This document shows, piece after piece, positions 24,432 to 35,700 of a stretch of DNA of 64,000 bases. Location: positions 18,812 through 82,811 of the forward strand of contig JAAEAF010009148.1 in the NCBI GenBank assembly GCA_011037195.1, in the 5' to 3' direction. Each line of letters starts with the position of its first letter. Positions within the stretch are counted from its first letter, which is position 1. The stretch is from Triatoma infestans (taxonomy: Eukaryota > Arthropoda > Insecta > Hemiptera > Reduviidae). Under the pieces are notes generated by a model, which worked only from the letters and a program-made list of their open reading frames with translations, did no database searches and was not told the origin of the DNA. The position numbers and the translations under genes are program-made.

Positions 24432-25602
24432 CTAATAGAATTTCACACATTTTATCAAACTATATTCACTTATTGTTTTTCTAGGCGTGATATTACTGTA
24501 TAGTGGTGGATATGGATTATTTGTAATAGGTGTACTTTTATAACTATCTGGGTTAAAACTTTTTAAAATTTCTTCTCGTTCTTTTAATACTGTATCTGGG
24601 GGAGTAGTAGGTCGTGTTCTTATAGCTGTTACTCTGTTTGTTATTTGAAGCGGTGGAAATACAGATTTGTGTTTTATATCCGGAATATGTTTCGGTAGTG
24701 CCTTTTTAAATGTACCGGCGTTCATTTTTTCTTTTGCCTCTGAATATGGTAAGTTTTCTTCTATCATGATTGTTTTAATACTTTTCTGTTTTAGAAATTC
24801 TGGGCATATGTCTTCTGCGAAAGCTGAATGTTCACCCCTACAATGTACACATTCACAATTCTCTCCTAAACAGGTTTTCTCTTCATGGTATTCTCCACAT
24901 TTTGAGCAACGTTTCTTACTTTTACAGTGTTTACTTATATGACCGAATCTGAGGCAATTAAAACACTGTTAAGTAGTCTGTACATGTACATACTGTTCCA
25001 CTTTAAACCTCACATAGTGTAAAGTAACATAATCAGGCAAATTCAACCCCCTGAACCTAACCAAATTGTGAACGTACCGATTGTGTAGGTACTAACATAT
25101 TGTGTCCCTCCTTGTTAACTTTTCTATAAACACTTTTTGCTTTTAGTACCACTATATTTTCTTAACTAACAGGTTTGATATTTTTGGCTATTTCCTCATC
25201 ACTTATGTCATAAAAAACACCCCTTATAAATAAATAGCCTGTCTCTATAACATGAATCTTGGTGTATATGCAATTAAATTTTCTGTTGCCAACACAGTGG
25301 AGGCTATAAGTGCATTTGCACTTTCCCTTGAACTAAGTTCCACTTTCACCCTATTTTTTTAATTTCACTAATATATCTTTGTATTTCTAGATGAGATTTC
25401 AATAATATATTTCCCACTGTCATTGAGTGTAGACTACTAATCCCATTACCTTCGCCTTTACTTTAGATAAACACATAAAATGGACCTTTGTCCATCACTT
25501 CATAAAGTGATGGTTTAGGATTTTCCTTTTAATTTTCTTCTATCATATTCTCTTCTTTGTCTGGTGGCACATTACGACCACACTTTCTGTATCACTCATT
25601 TT
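24432..25602 (-). mobile_element. LINE ORF1 (gag-like zinc-knuckle protein) relic
   Basis: Minus strand from ATG at 25602 (MSDTESVVV) through frameshifts into a long open stretch, roughly 24980-24432. This carries CFNCLRFGHISKHC (a canonical CCHC knuckle), CSKCGEYHEEKTC and a third CECVHC-type cluster, then a Pro/Thr-rich tail. Three knuckles after an RNA-binding-like region is the layout of jockey/I-element ORF1. An in-frame TAA sits just before the Gln preceding the first knuckle. An open frame at 24176-23910 (minus) may be a further fragment; I cannot identify it. Confidence 0.75.
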
Positions 25603-25639
25603 TAAATGAAATGAATACTTACTTCAAATACATGTATCA

Positions 25640-26330
25640 AGTAGTTTTTGAAGAAATAATAATAATAATTGAAAAAATATATAATTTTTTAAACCAAAAA
25701 TGAAGTAAAACTTAAAAATTAGAATAAAATTACTCTAGTTAAAGTGTATGACTATAGCTAGTATTAGCGGACTTTAGACACGTCTGACCGTCTACGAGTG
25801 CTCTCAGTCAACTGACCTAGCTCGAATTGAAAATTAGGAAACAAAAAAAATGAAAATGTACGCAGACATTTTTTGGTACAGTGTATGTATTTTCACAGCC
25901 AACGGTACCTGACGATCAACGTTTGAGGTCCGTGAGTGGGGTCCATATACACAAAAATTACTAGGAATAAACGAAAGTAAAAAAGAAATACAATGTAAAA
26001 AGAAGTCTTTAATAACATTCATTTAAGTTAACATGGTTCATCACTTGCTTTTTTTCATATATATGTATACTATAGTAAAAATGATCAATTGAATAAAACA
26101 TAGAGGAATAAATATTCTCAAAAAGAGGTATGCAAATTAGGCACCTGGTTTTAATAATTTTATTTATATTTGCTTAATTAATTACATAAACTTTCCTAAA
26201 AGAAAAAGTACTATTAGGTTGACATAGTGTTCAAAAAAATTGTATTTCAATTAGCGTTTTATATGCAGGGGTTGTATCAAAGTTTTAGTACTGGAGAGGG
26301 TGACTGGACATTAGATCTGGAGTAGAATAT
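25640..26330. other. AT-rich DNA, no gene seen
   Basis: No recognisable coding or repeat motif. Confidence 0.4.
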
Positions 26331-27160
26331 TCCTGTGAACTATGGTTCGAATCTCAAGGATTTCGAGAAAATCTATTTTATTGGTTTCTTTTTACTTCTT
26401 CTAACTGCTAGGTCAGATTTTGCCAAATGGTTTTCACCGGGCATACATGTTTTGAAGTTCCTTGAGCACGAGACATTAGATTTTAGAAACTTGCCTCAAC
26501 GGTTCCAAGCAAAACTCAAGAACGGAAAACTGCAGCTTGTTCAAAATTAATATTCGTTCAGGTACCCCAAGATAGTAATGTTTTGGTCAAAATCAGTTAA
26601 TCGGGAATACCAGTTCACTTTTTGGGGATTTTCTCAAATTGGCTTCAACGATTTTCTTTAAACTTTATCTAAACATTATATATATATGCAGGACTTCAAT
26701 TTTGTTTGAAATATTTTTCTGAGAAACTCAATTTGAGAGGGTTAGTTTGGGTGGGGTTAATAGACTTTTGTCTAAATAAAATTTCAATAGATTATGTAAT
26801 GATTTTGACCAAAACCTTAGTGTCAGGTTCCTTGGTGGAACTTAAACTAAATAACAAGTTTGAACTTTCGTCGACTCTCTCTCTCTTTTGCTGATCCTCC
26901 CCTAGTACACAGACAAATTTCTAAAAAACCTCTCTTTTTCAGGCTCAGGGAACCTCAAAACTGATATTTCTGGTGAAAACTCGATACCGAAAATTTGACA
27001 TGATTGCAATACTTACTCTTACTAGGGAGTAAGAGAAAGTAAAAAATACTGAATTACTGTCAGCTTTTCGAAATTGAGTTTTCATCGAAAATACATGTTT
27101 TGAGTTCTCTGAACACAAAAAAGTGTTTTTAAAAACTGGTGTGTGTGAGTGCATGTGAAT
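26330..27160. repeat. CTCTTAC-family repeat, head-to-head units
   Basis: ATTCCTGTGAACTATGG.. to TCGATACCGAAAATTTGACA, a junction CTTACTCTTACTAGGGAGTAAGAG at 27012-27035 (palindromic), then GAGTTTTCATCGAAAATACA in the other orientation and a short GT run. No coding capacity. Confidence 0.65.
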
Positions 27161-29100
27161 GTTCCAAATAACACCATATGTTATTTCGTACATTAAGACA
27201 ATCAGTATTTTAGTGTGCATGTGAATCTTCAAATATGTTACGAAAATAAAGTAAAGTGGATGATGAAAATAAAATGAAGCAATACTGAAACCTGGGCCCC
27301 CGGTTCGCAGCGAGATATGTTACATTTACTGAGCGCAATGGAATTCGTTTAAGGTCTACAATGGGCACATATTGAAGTATATTTTCGCGGAAAGTGAGTC
27401 CAAGCGGCGGTATGCAGTTGTTCTAAGACAACTGTGCAAATTACTGGGCCAGGGTTCGTCTCGAACTCTTTTATTCCAAATCTAATGTAATCTTCCTCCA
27501 TATTATTGATTTATAACTTTAATACATCGTGCATATGGGAAAACGAAAATATTTGAGTACTTTCCCTCAATAAACAACCCTATTTTCATAAAATATGACA
27601 TCAGTTACATTTTATGGTTATTTTCAGAATTACACCTTCTTTTTGCTTGAATTTGTTACAAGTATGAAATTAATTTTGAATCGAGTGATTCTCAACCTTC
27701 CGTTTTGCCTAATTACCTCATCGTGAACGAATTTACTTGGTTCTTTACACTCTCCATGAATCTAATATGAGCAAAAATGTCCCTCTAACACATTAAGCCA
27801 ACTTATATACTATTTTCAGTGCAATCCTGCTATGTGAATTCGCAAATAAAAGGACTCACTTGATGAGTTCACCAACAGGTTGATAATCACTGATTTAGAT
27901 TAATAAACTTAGGCTAAAAGATCTTGCGCCAAACATCTTAATAACACTTAAAGAAAACACACTTTGTGCACCGAATCCACACATTGGCCTCAAATAGGGT
28001 GTTCGAAATAGGGGTTTCGAATTGGTCTTCGAAATAGGGTGTTATTTGAAAGATTCACACGTTGGAGCCAACCACAGCTGATGCGCATGGCCTAATTTCG
28101 TGCAAAATAACTATAAACTCGTTACTAGCACTATCTGTGTTTTTGTAATATATAGTAAATTCATCAAAAATTGGCCTCAAAAAGTTGTCTTATATTATGT
28201 ACAAAGGATTTATAATCCGTTAAATAAATAAACTAATTAATTAATTCAAAAGTAAATCACTTGCTGTAGGTTATTTCAAAGTGCCAAGCTCATGATTCTG
28301 ATATGGAAATAGCTGTTGATTTTACCGAACTCAGTGTACATTTTGGCTGTCAATACCAATTTTTAATTAAACACAGACATAAATATTATTACTCAGAATG
28401 ACACATCCTTTTTATTAAATTTTCAAATTTATTTTGCTCTCTCACTTTTCTGTACCTTATAGCTAGCTATAAAGGAATAGGCTAAGAGTAAAACACCTTA
28501 TTCTTTTTTTGTAATTTTTATTTAGCAGGATGAATTTCACTTTCCACATCTATTTACTGCTTTATTTGAAGTTAAACTGTGTTCATAGAAGTAATACTAT
28601 AAACTTCGAAAAAAAAATTGGACTTGATTTAATCTAATTTAGAAATAGAAATAGAAAGAAAAATTAAAATTCGAACGATATTTTAAATGAATGAAATCTT
28701 AATAATAAAATGTTGCAACTTAAATCGTAGGCAGCTTTATAAGATGTTGCAGAATTCTTATGTTCAGAAACTTATAAAAATGGCCTGAGTTTCCCAACGT
28801 GTTACAGGCTCTTTGAATCCCCTGTGTTATGCAATTCTCACTCAATCACCAGTCGACAACTACTAGAAGAAGGTCTCGAATCCAGCGTTCCCCTTCTAGG
28901 TTCACTTATTTACAATCATAGGGATCACTTTGACCCCGAATTGGTAATATACATAATTATTCGGAGTTGCTTTTTACGGATTGGCAATTGGTGTCCCTTG
29001 TCAAATTCTGGCGAAAATGGAATCAAACAAGATGTACAAAGAAAAGCTCATAAAATGTTCAAAACTAATCTGCTGACAACGCCAGAAAAGACTGCATTTT
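27160..29100. other. Intergenic DNA downstream of MLCK, no gene seen
   Basis: 28824-29108 (+) has a 94-codon open frame without family similarity or splice context; I do not call it. TTTATT at 29158 and 29126 (AATAAA on the minus strand) could end the short MLCK isoform. Confidence 0.4.
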
Positions 29101-29535
29101 TAATTTAGAATAAATTTTTATAGTTTTATTTTTCGGTTTTCTAACAACATTTCAATTTATTTTCTTTTATTTTAAAGAAAGGTCTTCCAGAACTTTCTAG
29201 TAGCAAGGTGAAGATAAGAACTTGGTCCTTCCTAATTTAACTAATTCTAATAGATTTGTAGGAGGCACCCTACTTAAATGTAAACAAAATTATTGTTTTG
29301 TTAAATTATAAACTTATGATCAAGTTATTGTATAATCCACATGATAATTAATGTATAGTTCGGTCAGCCGAACGTTGGAGGCTAATGTGTGGATCTGGCA
29401 TGTGAAAAAGACAAGTCAAATGAATAAAGCGCTCTTCATTACAGCCTGCTCACTCACTAATGCTTTTTTTTTTCAAATCAAAAGTAAAAAAAAATTAAAT
29501 TAAAGAACACAAAATAATTAATGTTATACTTTTTC

Positions 29536-29707
29536 TTATAAATCTAACTTAGCGCCCATCCTTTGCAATGCCATAATCGCGTTCACCGCTTTGATCCATC
29601 TTCTCTTCACAACGTATCTCTTCAATTTAGTTTTACTAAGCGCAGTCTCTGCCGCTTCCTCTTTCAGCCATTTATGCGACAATGCTTCTTTTCCCGACAT
29701 TCTTGTG
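29536..29707 (-). CDS. Strn-Mlck: MLCK alternative last exon B: kinase end plus calmodulin-binding helix
   Basis: Acceptor CTGTTTATAG|C in the same phase as exon A. Reads TRMSGKEALSHKWLKEEAAE, paralogous to exon A's RMTASQCLAHPWL, then a basic helix RRWIKAVNAIMALQRM and stop TAA at 29538-29536 (56 residues). Trp, Val, Ile and Met lie at spacing 1-5-8-14, the calmodulin-binding arrangement of classical MLCKs, next to Lys/Arg residues. Inference: splicing to this exon gives a Ca2+/calmodulin-regulated enzyme. It lies 2.6 kb downstream of exon A's stop. Confidence 0.9.
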
Positions 29708-32700
29708 CTATAAACAGATATAAATAAACATTGTCTGATTTACTTAATTAAAACATAACCACTATTTATACGTAATGTGATCAAAGATTGTTGAAATGTT
29801 TACATTCGTTGGAGATTAATTTTAACTAAACCCACAGCATAATTCCTTATAATAATAAATAAATAAATCGATGTGAAAAAACACTAACTATTTTCCTGTA
29901 ACCAGGCTTGTTTAGTGACAAAAACCTGTTTTTACAAATTTTATTTATATATTCATTGAAAAGAATGGACATTTCGACCAAATTAAGTAATCTTCAGCTA
30001 GTATTTATATTTACTTATGCCATCAGTTATTGAAAAAAAATAAATTTAAATCCATTCTTTGGTGAAAAAGAATTTTGTTATTAAAATATGTATGATGAAA
30101 GACTCTTTGTTTCCCTCAGTCCTTGGGGCTCTGCCTAGGACAGTGCCACCTTTCGGGTGAGTGGTCTGGAATAGATACTTGTGAAGGCTCAAACATTTAT
30201 ATCGGTATTGGTGCATCTCTGGTGTCGAAATTGAATGCTACCGTTTACATCAGACTTGGACTTCTATTAATAATCTTTAATCTCATGAAAAACACAAGTT
30301 TCCGGGTTGAGACCACGTCAGTGGCATTCAAGGCGACTAGACCCTGAAGAAGCTCATTGCAATATGAGCGAAACGTCAGTTTATAGCAAACCACTGACGT
30401 GGTGTCAAACGGAAACTTAAGTGATTTTATTTCTTAATAATACAGGAGTGGGTAGTAAAGGTGAGTGCAATCTACTTCTGTAGGAAGAACTCATGCTAGA
30501 ATAGAATATTTATTCCTGTATATTAGTTCCCTTGCTTGAAGAATGAATCTAACTGGGCGAGGAAAAAAAAACAAAACAACACTAAAAAGGGCACCTTGTA
30601 TTCATGAAATATTTACATCCAATCTCACAAAATAAGTACTGAAAATTCCTAACAATACTTTTTGAAGTTTAGTCACCAAATTACTTCTATTTCTTCAGGT
30701 AAATAAATACATTTGTGTGTATACCATATATACAAATAATACTTAAGGAATTGTTAAAGTACATATGAGGCCGCGTTTTTAAAGTAGGTCCGTTTAAACG
30801 TTTTTGGTAGAGTGCCACCAGTTTTCTTATCCCAGTGTTAGAGAAGTCTGCCGTTAATCCTGAACCATTGATTAACACAGTTCTTGAGTACAGAAACTCT
30901 AAACCGTTGCCCTGCAAGCCATTTCTCGTGTTATAGTTCGAAACTATATGGAAATGCCTCGGCAAACTTAATTACCTGTACAGAAATAATACAGTTACCT
31001 TCTTTTGTATATCAGAACAAGTCGGCATTCAAGGTAACAAGATGGCCGACACTCTGGCAAGTTAAGGCGCAACAAGTTCTTCATGTTGTCGGACCTTTTT
31101 ATGAGATAAGCAATCAGGCTATCCATAAAGAGCTGACAAATGATGTCAAGACAGCGTTATTCAGGAAACCCTCCCAGGATAGAGACAGACTAAGATTTTT
31201 CTGGACAGCTACGACCGAAAAAGATTTAAGCATGCTCAGTTTGAGCAAAAATAGGCTTCGTATGCTAAAAGGTTTTCCTGACGGAGTATTGTAGTATCAG
31301 GTGGCACCTGAAGAAGCTGAACCTAGAACATGTATCATTTGCATATTCTGTGGGGGAATGGAAGACTCCAATTACACCTTCTGACAGAATGCAGAACTTA
31401 GAGAAATAGATTTGACAAGGATGCTGTAGGTTGAGAGTTCCTAAGCTGTCATTAGCAGCGAGATGCAGCAAGGGGCGTACACTACATCTCTCTTTCTCCT
31501 CAAAATAAACACTATTATAATGCATAAAGAGATGGTAGTCAGTGTACTCAGATTAGGGCTATAGAAAGAATCCAGCAAAATTGACGCAACATTTCAAAAG
31601 TTCAAACTGCAATATATATAGTCGAACTTTATCGAAGAAAACAGTGCACAGTATGCCTAACTTGGACATGCTCTCTAAACAAATATTTAAAGAAATGGCT
31701 TGCTTCGCAGCAGTTTGGAGATGATTAGGAACACAGAATCTGTGTTAATCAATGGTTCCGGACACAGGCTCCAGATTTCTTTGCATGCTCAGAAACGTGA
31801 ACCTCTTAACAGTGAGGAAAAAAAGGGTAAATCTGTAAACTTTTTTTTATCATAATAAATCACATAGTTTTTCCTAATTTCAAACCTGAGTTACTCTAAA
31901 AACGCGCCTCGTATAATAATTTTTTATTTATTTTTCTTTAAAGAAAATTCAATTTTTTTTTAATACCTAATAAACATTTATTTGTATAAACAATCTAATT
32001 TTTTGAAAATTTTAAATCAGAGGCTGTACAACAATGGCAAATTTTGACAATAAATATGTTTTTTACAATATTTGGTTAAATTTTGCATTTCTTATATTAA
32101 CAGATTTTCATATTCTCTACCAAATAGTTTGAGAATCTTTTGCACAGAGCATGTTAAATGAAAATTGTTTAAAAATTCAATGTAACTACGAAACAAAATC
32201 AGAGACTCTCCAGGTACAACAGATATTTGGATACAAAACTTATTCCAGATCATTTGGAATCAAGACATTTACCAAAACGTCTGCAAGCTCATTATATTTT
32301 TTTTTTATCATAGATTTATTTATGCTCATTATTATCGGTACTGACTGGGTAATTGGATTTTCTAATTGATATCTCTTCTACGATATTTGATTGTCTCTGC
32401 TGGATATTAACTTCTTTACTATTCGAACTATTATTTGGTGTACATATAAAACGTTCAATATCAAATTTTATAGGAGCATCTAACGGTACATCTCTATGTG
32501 TGCTTGTAAATTTAAATTTTCTTCTAACATTAGTTATTTCTTTCTCTTTTGGTTTGTCTTGCATTTCACTAAACCATGGTGGTGTTGATTTTAATTTTGG
32601 TTTTAAAAACACCTCTTTTTGATTACTAGTACCCGATTGAAATGATATTCTACGCTCCATATTTGTTTTTGTGAAATCTTTTGTATCGATTAATTGCCTA

Positions 32701-35700
32701 TGGGTGTTTATAAATGGATTTTGTTGTAAAGTGTTACTAATATTTTCTTCTTTCTTCCATTTATCATTAATACTAATTATAGGCGGTAAAGCCATTAATC
32801 TTTTGCACTCGCCGCTTATACCACTCGTGCCATGGCTTTTTATAGTATTAAGAATATCCGAATGGCTAATAGATTCATTTTCTTTAAGAACTTGTGAAAA
32901 TGTTAAGAAATGTTCACGGTCAAATGCATTAGACGATAGAGAATCTTTTGTATCATCTATTTTTCTATCATAATTTATTACTGTATTGTTTATTAAGGGA
33001 TTATTCTCAGATATACTATCCACATTATTATGTGATGGCTTATTATTAAAATCATTACTTATTAATTCTTTACCAAATCTGTCATTCTTTTCCATCATTT
33101 TGACTAATACTTCAGGCCATTTAATATCATTATTACCATCTTTCAATACATCACCTTTATTGATGTCCATATTGAATGTAAAGGGTGTTTCAAATTCTTT
33201 ATTATTAATTAATTTTATTGTTCTATTATCACCAAAAATTGTTGGTATTATAATCCTGTGTTTAACACCATTATCAATGTTATCAATAGAATTTGATCGT
33301 AATTGCCTGCTGTTCGTGTCTGATGATGAATATGATGCTAAATTTGATAGACTTTTTATAGACTCGTTAAATGATTTTTGATGCATTAATTTAATGTTAT
33401 CAGTGAGTTTCTGATGCATTATTGCTGGATTCTCTTGTATGTTTGTCATAGATTTAATATTTATTTTATCAGTCTCTTTTAACTCTAATCCGTTAATATC
33501 TTCAATTATTTTTTGTGGTAAAACTTGGGAGTTAAAAATGCTTGAGGAATTATTTTCTTGCGACGGTAATAAATTGTTTGGCAACATATTCTTCACTAAT
33601 GGTGTTAATGTCATTTTATACCTAACTGGTTTTTCACTATAAATTTCATTTGTAAGACTATTATCATTTAAAGTATTTCTATTTTCAATTAAATTATCGT
33701 TACATGGGATAGTAAGTTGAGGTCGTATAGAATGTTTTGTATAATCATTTGAAATAATTTCTTTATCATTATTAGTTAATGAATCCTTTCTGAATGATCT
33801 TAATATGCTTTGATTGATATTTCTTTTATCTGATTCAATAATTTGTTGTATTGCATCCATTTTTGTTGAATCTTCTATTTTGTTTTTGAAGTTAATACCA
33901 CTGTGTGGTGTGAAATTTTCTACATATGTTCTTAAATTTTCTTTAGTTGGTTCTAAGCATTGCCCTTGTGTTATTGGTTTCTTCCTTTGAAGCCATGGAT
34001 GTGCCAAACATTGGCTGGCCGTCATCCGATACCTGAAAAATTTTTTGTTAAATTGTTATGTTGTAAATGGTTATAACAATACAAGTTTGTTTATTTTTTA
34101 GCTTGGTAGAATTTATAACTAATTTTCATTTTAACAACAAAAACATAAAAGATCGTAGCAAAGATGATTCATGAACTGAGGGATGCCAGACCAAAATTTT
34201 CAGCCGTCAGTTTAACGGTTATAGATTTTTGCAAGTTTAACGGAGAAATTTTTTATAAGTCAGTAGGAGAGTTAAAAATAATGTTTCGGAGATTTAGACG
34301 CGGGAGCAGCTGGGAATCGGTTACTGATATTTGTATGTGCTTACATACAAATCTTTTGTGTATGAAGGGGGGGGTGGCCTTCGGCTTTGAAGGCATGCTG
34401 ATATACAGTTTGGGGGTGCCTGCTTTGCAGGGAATCGAAGAACGTGATTGGCAACATATTAGAGCATGAGAGAGTGCTGGCTTAGAGCTTATCTTGTAAA
34501 ACATAGATGAAAAAATTTCTCAGGTCATGTGGTGGTCTGCTCAAAGGTAATTATCGGCTCATTAAAGATGATATGTACCTATTGGGGGCTAGGGTGAAGA
34601 CAGTCGCCATGATGTCATGCGCTATTGCGAAGGTCTAGCTGCCTGAGGATCGATCTTATTCCTTGGAGAGAAAAGATATGATGCCTCCTCATATACGTGG
34701 CAGCCTCTGTCAAGTTTACCTTGACTTATTAACGCGGTGAGATGAAAAAAAGACAATATGTATCAGGATAAGTATGGCATTGTTGAAAATTAATTTCTGT
34801 ATCCGACCAAGCTACTTTAGTGCTCAACAAGTAAATTAATAAAATTTTTGTCAACAAATTTGTTACATTAAATAAAATATCAAAATTAATATAATTTTGA
34901 AATTAATAATAATAATTGAAAGTAAAAATCTGATTAAAAGAAAAATTAATTAAAGTGCATGCACTATGAATTGTGAACGTCTGCAGAGTTCACAAATCAA
35001 TTTGTGACGTTTTTGAAATCAACCAAAAAGAAAAGATTGGTAAAAATAATTCTGTACTTGGAGGAAATTAATTAATAAAATTATTTATTAAATCATAATA
35101 TTAATAATAATGTTGTTTATTATAAAATGTAAGTTACATATTATAAAGATTACAAACGTTAGACATGGTTCAGTGGCGTAACTATAATGGTGCAGATAGG
35201 GCTAGCACCAGGACCCGAGTGGGAAAAGAACCCTAACACATGAAAGAAAAATTTAAAAATTAAATATGTGCATTTAAAAATGCATTTTTTACAAAACTGT
35301 CTCTAAAAATTGTCACATAGTACGAAGAAATCATAAAAGATGTCAATCTAAACTTTTTACTTTGTTTACTTAAGTAATTTTTATTTTTTTAATTGATTAT
35401 TTCGAGGTATCCGTGGCCATTTTCATGAAAAACAATTGAGTTTCCGGGTTGAGACTGCGTCAGTGGTTTGCTAGAAATCGAAGTTTGCTCACATTACTAT
35501 GAGCCTCTTCAGGGTCGTTACCCTGAAGCTAATGAAGCAATGAACTTTGGTTTCAATGAACATTCCAAGGAGGGAGCCATGCCCCTTCTCTACCAAGGTT
35601 CATTGCTCCATTAGCTTTCAAGGGTAACGGACCCTGAAGAGGTTCATTCAAGGTGTCTCTTAGGTTCTACAGGGCGACAATAAGAGCGGTACAGGGTGTT

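Noticed and set aside
28824..29108. 94-codon open frame on the + strand
   Set aside because: No recognisable domain, no splice or promoter context, and it lies in otherwise non-coding DNA.
30290..30423. Confirmed hammerhead ribozyme
   Set aside because: The core layout is present but the nucleotide at the cleavage position appears to be G, and stem I is weak, so it is kept only as a hypothesis.
32353..33642. Plus-strand open frames of 67-131 codons
   Set aside because: They are antisense shadows of the real minus-strand MLCK exon A.
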